Assembly: GCA_019915015.1 (NCBI GenBank)
Contig: JAHBBC010000035.1
Location: 186,001-250,000 of the forward strand
Source: Auriscalpium vulgare
Taxonomy: Eukaryota > Basidiomycota > Agaricomycetes > Russulales > Auriscalpiaceae
Length of the DNA stretch: 64,000 nt
Direction of reading: 5' to 3'
The notes beneath the pieces were generated by a model. The model did not search any database and was not told the DNA's origin. It saw nothing but the letters and a program-made list of their open reading frames with translations. A program made the translations under genes and the position numbers. Below are positions 30,377-42,133 of the stretch, piece by piece. How positions within the stretch are numbered: position 1 is the stretch's first letter; each line of letters begins with the position of its first letter.

Positions 30377-31961
30377 TCAGACTAAGCCTCGCTCCAACTC
30401 GTCTGGAACCACAGATGATCCTCGTCCAAGATCTCTGTCCAACTGGCTCTCATCCCAGGGAGGACTATTTTCTCTCTGGCTTGTCATCTCGCTCTCGGGC
30501 TCATCATCCGGAGGTGTCGATGCGCGCGGCAGAGATGAAGGCGTCGATGCAGCGGTTGACATAGAGCCCGTGCGTGAGATGGAACGAGCGGGCGTAGCGG
30601 CGGCGACAACCAGAGGAGGATTCTGAAGCGCGATATATTTTCACGGAGATCTTGAAGCTGCAGCTGAAGGTCATCGTCAAGTGCTTCCGACTTGCGGCGA
30701 TACTCATCGTTCGTCCACAAGCCAATCTGCAGCTCACGAAAGAGGCGGTCGTGGCGATCGCGAGCGTCTTGGCGAAGACTATTCATGTCATCGCGCAGCC
30801 TGTCGACAGCTTTGCGGATGTTCTCTTCTTTGACACCGCAAAGCTACGCCTGCCACATGAATTAGTCCACGTGCATTACCAACAACTAGTATTACTTACT
30901 CGATGGACTCCTTCAGTATGTCTTGAATGCCGGTGCGTGACGTGGGCTTGAAGCGACCCTTCAAGCTCTCCAGCTTCTCTTCCGACAGGTGTGCGGGAGT
31001 CTTCTTCGCACTTGCTTGCGACGAGGGCGGCACGCGGTCTCTTTGGGAGTGTGTGGCGTCTGCGGTGGCGATCCCGGGCCGGGTGCGGGTCGCAGAAGAG
31101 TCTTGCGCGAGAGGCGCCGGCCATCGTGAACGCGTAGGACGGGGTCTATGTCCTCTTCGCGCGGTTGCCGCACAGGTGGCGCGTCGTCGGAGGCTGATAG
31201 TGCACTGTGCGGTGACCGTCCGGACCAACCCCAGTCGTGATGATGATCGGGTTTTCATTTGGGCGGGTGGCAAGGATCGCGTGAATTCGGGGAAGACAGC
31301 GAACTCGCCTCGATCTCCTCTGCACAGGATGTGTTAGCCTCCAGCGTGCTCATCGGAGATCACAAAATGAACTTACGCCAGATATTCTTGTGGCGTGCAT
31401 CGGTATCCTCGATGGGCCATCTGGCCCTATGTAGCAGACCAAATACTCATCTGGACCATCGTCGGCATCACCTGTGTCGACGATGGCCTCATTCCAGTGA
31501 GGACACCTCCACCCGTGCACTTAATGCGCCGAACCTTGGAGTGATAGGTGATGCGTAGCTACACAAGCCTGTGAGCACGTATGAGGCATCCAATAAGGGT
31601 ATGGACATACTGATTTATTTTCCCGAGCACCTTTGCTCCCAGACTGACGAAATCCGAGTCGGAGCATCCTTCAGAGGATGCGAGCAAGCCGCTGACCCGC
31701 TGCGACCTTACTTTCTCCGCTTTTCTTCTGAAAGATGTCAGTAACAAAGCCCAGATGATGCGTGGGCCACCTGCATACCTCACCACGCTTGTTACCAAAC
31801 ATAACCTTGCGATTTTGCGGCTGTTCGAGCTCCGTGATGAGCTGCAGGAGCAGCTCATTTGGCTTCTTATTTGTGCCCCAGCTGATGTTCTCCTCACGGG
31901 ATTTCTTGCCCGGAGCTGTCTCAGGCTGGTCGGAGTCCGAGCGGCCGCGTTTCCGGGGCAT
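30377..31961 (-). pseudogene. Harbinger Myb/SANT-like accessory protein
   Basis: Minus-strand partner gene, Met at 31961 (MPRKRGRSDSDQPETAPGKK), stop at 30377. The N terminus carries a basic nuclear-signal-like segment, then a Myb/SANT-like DNA-binding domain (WGTNKKPNELLLQLITELEQ, then SKVAAGQRLARIL and SLGAKVLGKIN). Central exons encode a segment with YHSKVRRIKCTGGGV and a disordered Pro/Arg-rich part. The C-terminal part has a likely coiled coil (NSLRQDARDRHDRLFRELQI, DEYRRKSEALDDDLQLQLQD). At least five exons. Frame is lost by one base after LARIL near 31676 and again near 31250, as in the transposase. In Harbinger elements this protein binds the ends and helps import the transposase. Confidence 0.75.
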
Positions 31962-32159
31962 TAAGAGAGTAGGAGAGTGTAGATTAAGGAGGTATCGCGA
32001 GGGAATGAGTGTGTGAGACACGAAGACGCCGCACAACGCGAGCGTCACCTAAAGTCACACGATTGTCACACATCGGGTCACTTATGCCGCGGGCCGAATC
32101 GAAAACGAAAGGCGTTTGAAAACGAAACGGAAACGAAAACGGTCTACTCTGAGCTCCCC

Positions 32160-33040
32160 TATTGTTGCTGGTTAGCTTGCAAAACACAAAATACTTGCAG
32201 ACATGAGTGTCTTTGGAAGTGAGAAGGTGTTGAAAAGCATTGGGCAGGAGCTACTTAGCTAAAAATTGCTCAATTACCGGGTAACCGGGTACTTTATCCC
32301 CGGGATGAGTAAGCAATGACTCATTGACCGGCAAAAATCCCAGTCTGCCTGATTCAACTGCGTCATTTTCCCACGCTTGTTGAGGAATTATATCATTGGC
32401 TATTCACATGATCAACATCCTTTCAACACTTCTTGTATATATAATGCATGGTAGTTAGCAACTAGAGCCCTCCCAATTGCCAACCTCACCATTGTCACCC
32501 CGTGGGAACATGTTACCAAAAAGGGAAGTTAGAAGGCCTTCTCTTCTGACTTGAGAACAATTGGTATCATGTGTATATCAATGCTAATTAGCTTGGAAAA
32601 TGCAAAATACTCGCAGACACGAGTGTCTTTTGCAGTGCAAAGGTGTGTAAATCACAGGGCAGGCAGGAGCTACTTAGCTAAGAATTACAGAATTAGGCAG
32701 ATGGGACAACACGACTTGACTTTAGTCCAAGCTTTGGGACATATCTCCTAGAGCATTCTTTCTAATGCATGTATTTTGCCTGACTGATGGAGGAAATAAA
32801 CGATTAGGAGGAATCATAATTAAGAGTACTCGTAATGAGAACTATGCTAGTGCTATAGTTGAAGTGTGAGGATCCTGCAAGGTGCGGCAGGACCTGCTTA
32901 GCTAAGAGTTACTGAAAAAGGCAGTTGGGACGACGCGACTTGACCGTGGGATCTATTTCCTAAAGCGACTTATAATGTGTTCACATTTTGGCCTGACTTG
33001 GTTGAAGAAAGAAACGATTAAGAGTAATCGTAATCTTCCC
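32160..33040 (+). repeat. tRNA-headed repeat, copy 1, right part (tandem body units)
   Basis: Continues 28505-28793 across the Harbinger insertion. It holds two to three diverged copies of a unit of about 300 bp with shared words AAAATACTCGCAGACACGAG, AGCTACTTAGCTAAGAATTA and GGGACGACGCGACTTGAC. It ends GAAACGATTAAGAGTAATCG near 33032. The same order of words is found at 40262-40812. Confidence 0.7.
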
Positions 33041-33656
33041 ACTCGCGCCCTATCTTGGAGCTCTTCATTGAGCTGCCATTGTGCTCTCGCCCCTTTGGGG
33101 TTACGCGAGCGCTGATGACGGAGGCATGGCGATGCCAGAAGTCAGCGTGAGCCCTTCTGCCCTGTCCCTCTGTGCGCATACTGTACAATTACCTACCCTG
33201 GTGTAGACCACAACTGTGTCGAACCAGAAGAGTCCACTACGGGCTTAGGGGAACCTGGGGAAGCCTGGGGGAACCATAGGTCCACTGAACTGTTGGCTGT
33301 CTGTCCCTTAAGTGGGAAGCAGTTTTGGTGTCCCAATCCTGAGGGCGATAGTCAATCCACCCAGGAGCACCTGTTACAACTGCAGTGCGCTACTATAAGT
33401 ACTTAGATTTGTGGAGCCCAACCATCTAGGCTTTAATTAGGATCCGGAGGTGTACCTTGGTGCATTCTCGTTTCATCCTAACCACAAATTTGCATACAAG
33501 TACTGTAATTGTACTGTATATGCGCACATGGACATGGGCAGGACAGGACCTTAGGGTTCTGGCTTAGAGATACAGCACATAGGGTTGACGTCGTCTTGAA
33601 CTTCTTAAAGAATCTGGGTCTGACTGCTCCTCAAACCCAGATCATTCGCTCTACAC
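33041..33656. other. Copia leader just upstream of gag
   Basis: No gene seen. It presumably includes the native untranslated leader of the Copia element and possibly a further small insertion. A run of similar G-rich words (GGGGAACCTGGGGAAGCCTG) occurs near 33248. Confidence 0.4.
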
Positions 33657-36600
33657 ATGTCTGGAGAATTACTTCCCAAAGGATTTACCATCCTAGCTGG
33701 AAACAGCAACTATGCCCTTTGGCAAGATGATATGATGGCCTTTCTTAAAGTCAAGAAGCTCTGGAGGTACACCAGTGGCTCCAAGCCATCTCCCAAAGCT
33801 GCAGATCCAGACAATCCTACTGCAACTGAGGTGGAGGCGGAGGCAGTATGGGATGAAGAAGATGATGTGGCGCTTGGATACATTAAAGCATCCCTGGCAC
33901 CAGCCTTGAAGAACAAAGTGGGCAACGATGACCACTCTTCTGATGCCTGGAAATTTCTCAAAACATCCTATTCCAAACCCGGCACTCGCACCATCTTCAC
34001 CCAATCTGACCTCTACCTTTCCACCCGTCTCATCGATACCAAACCTCTTGGACCTCAGATCAATGACTTTGATCAGCAGTATGAGAATCTCAAGAAGAAT
34101 GGCATAACTGTTACACCCATCCAACACGCGTACTTCCTCCTCAAGGCCCTCCCAGATTCCTACAAGGCATTTAGGGATCTTACCCTTGATTCCTTCAGTG
34201 ACCTTAAAACTGCCACTCCTGCTGAGATCACTACTCGCATCCTTGGCAAAGAGGCTAGCATAAAGGCAGACTCCACCATCGCTGCCACTGTTAATTCTGC
34301 GGCTGCCAAAGCCAAAGGAAAGCAGAAGGTGGAGAAGGGCAAGTGCAAGTACTGTCACAAGAAGGGTCACTGGGAGGCCAATTGTCGCAAGAAACAGGCT
34401 GATGAAGCTGGCGACAAGAAGAAGGGAGGGAACAGTAGTGGCGGCGGCGGAGGTAGTAGTAAACCCTCTGTAAATGCTCTAATTGTTGAGGCCTCGTCCT
34501 CCAATGAAGTCGCTGTTGCCTGGTACCTCTCGCCTGATAAGAATCGCTGGATGCTTGACAGTGGTTGCTCTCACCATATTACACATACACGTACAGACTT
34601 TGCCCAGTACACGCCCCTAGAAAAACCTGGACATATATTGCCGTTGGTGATAGTACTGCCCAGGCTATGCACTTCTATGGGACGGGCACTGTCAATGCGT
34701 GGACAGATGTGGATGGGAAGCGTGTTGCGGTCACGCTTAAGAATGTGCTTTTTGCACCTAAAGCCGCTCATCGATACATATCGGTGACTACACTGTTGAA
34801 CCAGAAGTTTGATGTGCTTCTACGTGGTTCTACAGGAGTGTGTACAATAGAACGCGCTGGCATAACCTATGGTATTGGCCAAAAGCACGATCAGTTTTAT
34901 TGGTTGGAGCTTACACCTAAACCTGCGGTTCATGAGGCGACGGTTAAAGATGCGGTCTCGGTTGACATTGCTCATGGACGCTTTGCTCATATGTCACATG
35001 GCGCCCTGAAACGACTTACTTCTGAAGTTGTCAAAGGGATTGTCATAGACCATGCTACAGTGGCTACTAAACCCTGTCATGGATGTGAGCTTGGCAAGAG
35101 CACTCGCCAGACCTACCCTAGTTCAGATAAGCGTGCCGCCAGGGTTCTTGGCAAAATCCATTCGGATCTAGTCGGACCTATGCGTGTGCAGTCTATCCAA
35201 GGATTCACATATATTGCGACATTCCTCGATGACTTCAGTAACAAAGGAGTTGCTATGTTCCTCAAGCGAAAGTCAGATTTTCTCCTGGCATTTGAAACAT
35301 TCCTGGCCAGAGCTGAGAAGGAAACTAGTGTCAAGCTAGTGATCTTTCACTCTGATCGAGGAGGGGAATATATAAATACTATCTTGGATAAACGCTTTAA
35401 AGAACTGGGCATCACGCATCATAAAACCATGCCTTACACGCCACAACAGAACGGACGTGCGGAGCGCTGGAATCGTACCATCATGGAGAAAGCCCTGTCT
35501 ATGCTTCATCATGCAGGCTTGTCTCTTGGGTTCTGGCAATGCGCGGTTGAGACTGCTGTTCATGTCTACAATCGCACTCCCACCCGTACGTTGAAATGGA
35601 AGACACCAATGGAAGTATGGAGTACTGGTCACATTCCTGACGTTGCGTACTTTCGCGTTTTCGGCTGCAAAGCCTACGTGCACATTCAGAAGGAACATCG
35701 TCATAAATTGGAACCTAATGCCAAAGAAATGACGTTTGTGGGTTACGAGGATGGTTCAAAAGGTTACCGTTTCTGGAATCCTGCCACCCGGTCCATTGTG
35801 TTGTCTGGCGAAGCAACATTTGATGAGACTTCCTTCATTTCGAGACCAACCCAGAAAGCGCCCCCAAGCGCTCCTGATCCTCCTACTCAACACCTAAGTC
35901 TCTCTGATTTAATCAATGATGAGGACTTCACTCCTGAACGGAGGCCTGTGCCCGCTCCTCCAGTTAACGCAGCTGGAGATGACTCGGATCCAGATGAGGA
36001 TCCAGCACCCAAAGTAGAGAAAGACGATTCTAAGGTTAAAACACCACCTGCTACACCACCACCATCACGACCACATACGCCTCCACCTCCTGCTCCACCT
36101 CGCACACCACCTCGTCGCGCAACCAATGCTAGAGTTGATAATGAAGCGCTTAGGCATAGAGTCCCACCGTTAGAAGAATCTCCACCTATCGCTGAAGCAG
36201 TGACACCACCAGCGCGTCCACGACGTGCAAATGCTGGTCAAAGAGCTGCAAGGCTCGGCGATCAGTATGATGGCTTAACTGCACTTCAAGTTGAACAGCT
36301 GGATCTTCGACGGCGATTGCCTGATACACAAGGACTTGTGCGTCAGCTGGACTTTGAAGCTCCTAATCTCCACGCTCTGTTAGATCTCATGGTTGGTCAC
36401 GATCCCAAAACCTACACAGAGGCTATGGCATCGCGAGATTTTTCCAAATGGTGGGAGGCGTGTCGGTATGAATTGGACCAGCTGAATAAGCTTGGTACTT
36501 GGGAACTGGTGGACAGACCAAAGAATAGAAAAGTCATTAAAAATCGTTGGGTGTTTAAGCTCAAGTCCAATGGCGTTTATCGTGCACGACTTGTAGCAAA

Positions 36601-37948
36601 GGGATTTACACAGGTTGAAGGGGTCGATTACACGGAAACTTTCAGTCCAGTCGCCCGCTTTGAAACTATACGTTTCCTTCTTGCGTTGGCCGCGCTTGAA
36701 GATTGGGAAATTCATGGTATGGACGTCAAGTCGGCGTTCTTACATGGCGAACTGGATGAAGAGATCTTCATGGAGCAACCAGAAGGTTTCCTGATCCCAG
36801 GGTTAGAGGACAAGGTAGTTCGATTGCTGAAGGCTATCTACGGCTTGAAGCAGGCGTCCAGAGTATGGAACGTACAAATCGATGCTCTCTTGAAGGAAAT
36901 TGGATTCACCAGGACCTATTCGGATACTGGTGTCTATGTCTATCGGCGACAGGAGGGGAACACAGTTACCATTTTGGTGCTGTATGTCGACGATATGGCT
37001 ATCATGGGCAATTCGCTCCCAGAGATCACTCGAATCAAAGCCTTGCTTAAGACTCGATATGAGATGTCAGACTTAGGGGAGTTAAAAGAATTCCTTGGCA
37101 TACGTATCACAAGAGATAGGCGCAAAAGGACATTGACAATCGACCAGAAGACATATCTGGAAGAAGTCCTTGATAGATTTGGGATGAAGGACGCGAACCC
37201 TGCTCGAACCCCTCTACCTGCGGGCTGTGTTTTGATAGCGTCTACTGAAGAAGTGGACAATGCACGTCGGAGTTATTACCAGTCGCTTATTGGCAGTATG
37301 ATGTACTTTGCCATTGGCACTCGTCCAGACGCGGCATATGCTATTGCACGCCTAGCACAGTACAGTGCGAATCCCACTGAAATGCATCTGAAGATGGCGA
37401 AGTACGTCTTGCGGTATATCAAAGGCACCCTTGACTACAAGCTTGTCTACAATGGCTTATCAGAGGAAGCTCAACTGCTTTCATACACGGACTCTGACCA
37501 TGCTGAGAATAGAGACGATAGGACTTCCATTTCAGCCTTTGTTGTTAAACTGGCTGGAGGAGCTATTTCCTGGATGTCGCGGAAGCAAGCTACTACTTCC
37601 CAATCCACAGCTCAATCGGAATACATCTCTATGGCGGAGGCTGCAAAGCAGTTGCAGTGGTACTACAACTTGTACTCTGAGCTTGGACTACCGGATCCCA
37701 CTCCTATCAACATGCGATGCGATAATCGAGCTGCTATTCTTACGGCAGAAAATCCCATGGTTGGTAGGAACATGAAGCATGTAGAGGTTAAATACCACTT
37801 CATCCGGGAGTGCGTGGCAAAGGGACTTGTTCGCCTTGTACCAACCCCATCGGCTGAGAACGTCTCTGATGCTTTGACCAAGTCATTGCCTTATGAGCTA
37901 CTTACTCGGTTCAGTGGGAGCATGGGTTTGACTCGTCGCAAGGACTAG
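33657..37948 (+). CDS. Ty1/Copia gag-pol polyprotein, one frameshift
   Basis: Gag part (Met at 33657): a UBN2-type capsid (FTILAGNSNYALWQDDMMAF) and a CCHC knuckle (CKYCHKKGHWEANC). Then the protease motif (WMLDSGCSHHI), the integrase zinc region (H-x4-H, CHGCELGK) and catalytic D,D-35-E (SDLVGP, FHSDRGGEY, NGRAERWNRTI). A Pro-rich linker precedes reverse transcriptase (RLVAKGFTQVEGVDYTETFS, LYVDDM) and RNase H (SYTDSDHAENRDDRTSISAF, QSEYISMAEAAKQ). This is the Copia order, integrase before reverse transcriptase. The frame changes by one base near 34620, shortly after the protease active site, between TPLEKP and TYIAVGDS. The rest of pol (about 1100 codons) is open, so one missing base is the only defect seen. 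Confidence 0.93.
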
Positions 37949-37984
37949 TGCTTGTCACTATTCGACTAGCCCATCAAGTGGGAG

Positions 37985-38468
37985 TGTTGGAATTTGGTGA
38001 TGACGCTAGTCTCATGACAAATACTATGGAATGATCTAGAACGATCTGGACTTGTTTGATCATGGAACATTGTAGAATAGTCTAGAATAGCTACTGTACA
38101 GGATTGCTATACGCTTACTCAGGTCTTAACTCCTATCTCCTAGGATGACTGATGTACTTACTGATGCTGTGCAAGCTGACTGATTCTTACACATTATGTC
38201 TTACACATATGCTTTATGCTTACTACACAATTTCTGATTGGTTGATATGCAGAGCCCCAAGTAGTATAAAAGGGCTCCTTTCTTCGCTCAGATACCTCAG
38301 TCTTTTCACATCACAGACTGAGGTGAGCATTCCTATGCATACTTAGGAGTCTTCTCTTTACTAACTCACTTGTAGTATAGACTAACGTCTCTCTAAGGTA
38401 CTGCAATACAGTCTTTTCACATCACAGACTGAGTATAGACTAACGTCTCTCTAAGTTGTGTTTCATCA
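37985..38468 (+). repeat. 3' LTR of Copia element
   Basis: 484 bp, apparently identical to 26551-27034. Followed by the TCTTC target duplication. Confidence 0.93.
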
Positions 38469-38473
38469 TCTTC

Positions 38474-39164
38474 CCCTTTGTGGAATCAGTGAGGATATTC
38501 TCAATACACGAAAGGGGTAAGAGTCTGGGACAGTTTTGGCATTGAGCACACTGTAGTTGTTCACCTCCTGTGGGAGGGTGGTGAAGTCTGCCTTCAGGAT
38601 GATAAAGGCGGGCAACACCTAGGGACTCAACAAGGGGGCAAATCCTCCCCGTGGCCACATGCTAGTTGAGGAGGGTGCACCATGCTTTGTAGTCCTTGCA
38701 AGGACAGCTGTATGATTGTGTTGCAATTTTCTGCATAGCATCCTTGAGTCAGATGCGGTGATAGAGGGCCAAGATTCAAGGGCTATGCATTGCATTTGGT
38801 GGACTGCTCTAGATGCTTGGGTGAGTTGGGTGAGCCATGCGGTAATGTGGCTGGCTGCATGCGGACAGGTGATGCAACTGCATAGGGATGCTAGGGCAAA
38901 GCTGTGGTATTGACTGCGAGTGTGTGCCAGCTTGTCTAAATATATAGCGAGTTGGTGCGACCTTGGGCAAATATTGCAAGACTGTGGCAAACGTCATCTG
39001 ACAATGTGCAAGTGTGAGCGAGCGTCAGGCAAACTGCATGGAGCTACTGTGCAAACAGCTACAGAGCTAGCTGTCGTGTGAGTGGGTGAGTGAAAGTGAT
39101 AGCATTGGGGATACCTGGTGAAGATAGGAGCTGCTGCATAAGCGCCGCAGTGCATCAAGAGACT
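38474..39164. other. Intergenic, no gene seen
   Basis: About 690 bp to the right of the Copia element. It contains short ORFs and tgtgcaa/gcaaact-type words but no recognised gene or repeat. It should be contiguous with the sequence left of 26546 at the empty site. Confidence 0.4.
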
Positions 39165-39714
39165 TCAGTTCCGTGGGGCACCCTCCGGGCCCACTCGGTA
39201 TACTCCGCGGGGACCCTGCGGAGTCCCACATGCACCCCGCAGGCGCAGACCCGCCCAGTCATTGCTGGAGCGGCTGGAGCTCGTGCGCAGCGCATGAGAC
39301 GCCGCGAGGTCCTTGCGGGAGCCGCCAGGACCGTGTGTGGCGGGGCTCAGCGGCACCGTCGATGCAGCCGCCGTCCACCCACGCAGGGGTCCTGCGCCGC
39401 AGGAGTCGAGCGGCACTCACCATTGCTCTCCCGAGGGACTCCGCCGGCTCGTTGTTCGCTCAACGCATGGCACGCAGGGTCCTTGCGGGTGCGCAGGGTC
39501 CCCGCGGGGCGCAGGTGGCGGCAGCGTGGACGGTGTTTGGCCTGTCAGCTCCCGCGAGGACCTCACGACATCTCGTGCGCTGCGCGCGAGCTCCAGCCGC
39601 TCCAGCAATGGCTGGGTGCACCTGAGCCGGCGGGGTGCATGGCGTGCGGGACTCCGCAGGGTCCCCGCGGAGTACACCGAGTGGGCCCGGAGGGTCCCTC
39701 ACGGAATTGAAGTA
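39165..39714. mobile_element. GC-rich foldback element with about 180-bp arms
   Basis: Inverted arms of roughly 170-180 bp at 39165-39345 and 39540-39714. Each starts ACTTCARTTCCGTG and continues with GACCCTCCGGGCCCACTCGG-like sequence and TACTCCGCGGGGACCCTGCG. The centre contains further short GGGTCC/GGACCC palindromes. Several long ORFs in all frames are a by-product of GC richness. AG flanks both ends, too short to be a convincing target duplication. Confidence 0.7.
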
Positions 39715-40064
39715 GTACGTGCATCAGAATAGTGTAAATGGTAGCCACCCACGTAGGAGGCATATCACTATGTTCGAAGCATATCAGCGGAGCAAGGTGT
39801 ATCAACATACCACTTTGCATATTGCTCACATAATCAAATGATCTGAACACAGGTGAGCAATATAAAAATGTCTCGTACTTTGCAAATGATCCAGACTCTG
39901 GGATCCTGGCCATTGTGTTTACATTAATTTTACCATTCTACAGATATATAATATGTATATATTGTATTGGGGAAAGGAAAAGAAAGTGATGAGAAGAGCA
40001 AAATGTATTGTAGAGCAAGAGTCAAGATAATGTTGGTATAGACTATACACAGCTTAACTATACC

Positions 40065-40812
40065 CACTGCACTGTAGTCAAATGGTTAATGCTCTTATAT
40101 TGTATTATGTAAGCAATGGGTTGTAGGTTCAATTCCCCCCCTTTGCACATTTTTAATAATATAGATATTCAGCCCGGGTATTGTAGTAGCCGGGTTAGAG
40201 AGGCATGACGTAGTAAACCGGCTCAACCACTCGAAAACTACGTCATGCTTCTCTACACCAGCCGTGGGAACTTTTTACCAAAAATAGAAATCCAGGAGCT
40301 TCTTTTTCTGATCATAGAACAAGTGGAATTATATGCATATCTGCGCTAGTTAGCTTGGAAAACATAAAATACTCGCAGACACGAGCGTTTTTTGAAGCGC
40401 AAAGATGTGGAAAGACATTAGGCAGAAGCTACTTACCTAAGAATTATTGAGTTAGACAGGTGGGACAACGCAACTATCTATTTCCTTTTGTGACTTTCCT
40501 GATGTGCACTTTTTGACCTGACTGGTTAGAGAAAGAAATGATTGAAAGTAGTTGTAGCACGGGAAGCTCCTTTCATTCGACTGATTGAAGAAGTTAGAGC
40601 CAACAGCAAAACTACATGCAGTACTAGTATTATTTGAAGTGCAAAGAGCCTGCAACGCTTAGGGCAGGACCTGCTTAGCTAAGAATTACTGAAAAAGGCA
40701 GTTGGGACGACGCGACTTGACCGTGGGATCTATTTCCTAAAGCGACTTATAATGTGTTCGCATTTTGGCCTGACCTGTTGGAGAAAGAAACGATTAAGAG
40801 TAATCGTAACTT
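40065..40812 (+). repeat. tRNA-headed dispersed repeat, copy 2
   Basis: Second copy of the repeat at 28505-33040. The A-box-like CTGTAGTCAAATGGTTAATG near 40073, with a B-box GGTTCAATTCC at 40126 and a T5 run at 40151, is followed by ATTCAGCCCGGGTATTGTAG. Then come two diverged tandem body units with AATACTCGCAGACACGAG and GGGACGACGCGACTTGACCG. It ends GAAACGATTAAGAGTAATCG at about 40809. It abuts the 3' end of the dead Plavaka gene, so it may have inserted there. Confidence 0.7.
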
Positions 40813-41945
40813 GTTCAAGAAAAAGTCCTGACTGCACTCTATACTATTCTGTGTTGTTAAACGCGGATCAGCCGCATTGCCAAAGCGTGGCACTATGTCT
40901 ACAGGCACCCGGACTTGTGATAGCGGAATAATATCCCCGATATATGATTGATCAGCTCTCTGAGCCCGCTTCAAGACGTACATACCGGTCGAGGCATCAG
41001 GCAGCGGCTGCCGTGTTCCAGCTTGGGAGCCCTGCGATACTATATCAAAGCGGCGTGCATATACAAGGTAGGGCAGGTGAGCGTGATCACTCGGGGAATT
41101 GACCAGCGGCTGAAGAATCATCCGTAGTTGGGCAATTGAGTGACCTACGCTGATGTGTCAGTTCCTTAGTATGAAACACGATGACCATGACTCACCTGCT
41201 ATGCCCTGGCCCGGCCACGCGACTGATGCATCGTCGATCACAAGCACGCTGTCATATCGTCCGTACCCCCAAGAAGCAGAAGGTGGTGACGCTTGAACAT
41301 TTTGAGGCCGCAACACATCTCCGCCATGGATGGAACGATTTTGTACACGTACGCTGTACCAAATCTCAACGTGTGAGAATGGTAATGTGGCGTTAGCACG
41401 CGCTGTTCGTCGGCCTCCGATTACATGCACCTGATGTGCACTGCTTCGACATCGTGTTAGGTAGTCCGCAAGGCTGGTGCGGAGATCCGGTAGATTGAAC
41501 AGGGCAGCAGCCTCATCGATAGAGATGCGAGAGATGGACGGCCGATAATTCAGATGGAAAGCAGTCGAAGTGGTACAGAATGTGCGCAGCAGACCAGTGG
41601 GCTGAGTGGACTGGAGGAAGTAGTTGCAGGGCTGGCCACGAGTCTGTGCAGGAGCCGAGGGCGCATCTGAGTTTGTGCGCGATGCGTCGGGGTCCGAGTT
41701 ATCATCGGCATCTTCATCAGCATCTTCATCAGCATCTTCATCGGCATCTTCACCTTCCGTGGCCGGTGAGTTGGTCGACAGAGCGGTTGCCAGATCGAAC
41801 ATGCGACACTTCTCTTCGCGGTCCAGGTAGCGGCAAATCTGTGAGTCGAAGTCTCGATGATTGCTGGCACGGAAGGGGTCCTTGACGAGAGAGATGTGGC
41901 TGCGCTCCGTCACGTCTGCAGACCACTGGATAGGCGCTCCCATCT
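40813..41945 (-). pseudogene. Plavaka transposase 2, C-terminal part
   Basis: C-terminal portion of the gene that begins at 51678 and is split by the 41946-49647 element. It starts at the insertion point with MGAPIQWSADVTERSHISLV, then DSQICRYLDREEKCRMFDLA. An acidic repeat (DADE)n follows, encoded by a 12-bp microsatellite near 41703-41750. Next come ISIDEAAALFNLPDLRTSLA and EIWYSVRVQNRSIHGGDV, and after an intron the terminal exon with VYARRFDIVSQGSQ and FFLNKL. The last residues run into the dispersed repeat at 40812. Confidence 0.85.
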
Positions 41946-42133
41946 AGGCTGGTAGGACTCGGAGTGGCGTGGCAGGGATCTCCGCAAATCTGAAAAGAAG
42001 CACAAAATAATCATGTGACCTGTCCGGCATGTCCGGCACGCCACAGGCGCCGTGCGCGTGGGTTTGACCAGTTCCCCGCGTCGTCTGCCCTTGTTCTCGT
42101 CGTCTACCTCCTCCCTGTCTTTTTACTGCACCT

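Larger units (their letters stand above)
28794..32159. mobile_element. PIF/Harbinger DNA transposon
   Basis: Perfect 67-bp terminal inverted repeats at 28794-28860 and 32093-32159, beginning GGGGAGCTCAGAGTAGACCG. Flanks read ..TTA and TAT.., so TA is duplicated, or ATT if the repeat is taken one base longer; Harbinger elements normally duplicate TWA. Two genes face each other: a DDE transposase (plus) and a Myb/SANT-type accessory protein (minus), the usual Harbinger pair. Removing the element joins two parts of the tRNA-headed repeat. Confidence 0.92.
26551..38468 (+). mobile_element. Full-length Ty1/Copia element with nested insertions
   Basis: Two LTRs of 484 bp (26551-27034 and 37985-38468) look identical, begin TGTTGGAATTTGG and end GTTTCATCA. 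They are flanked by the 5-bp target duplication TCTTC (26546-26550 and 38469-38473). The gag-pol frame runs from 33657 to 37948 with one frameshift. A purine tract (AAGTGGGAG) directly precedes the right LTR. The span between the left LTR and gag is about 6.6 kb, far too long for a Copia leader. It holds other repeats: a decayed LTR, a foldback element, a tRNA-headed repeat and a Harbinger element. Confidence 0.93.

Noticed and set aside
39090..39710. Overlapping ORFs up to 206 codons
   Set aside because: They lie in the GC-rich arms of a foldback element, are open in several frames at once and mirror each other through the inverted repeat.
41703..41750. Tandem repeat of about 12 bp as a separate feature
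   Set aside because: It is a coding microsatellite for an Asp-Ala-Asp-Glu run in the Plavaka 2 protein and is noted there.
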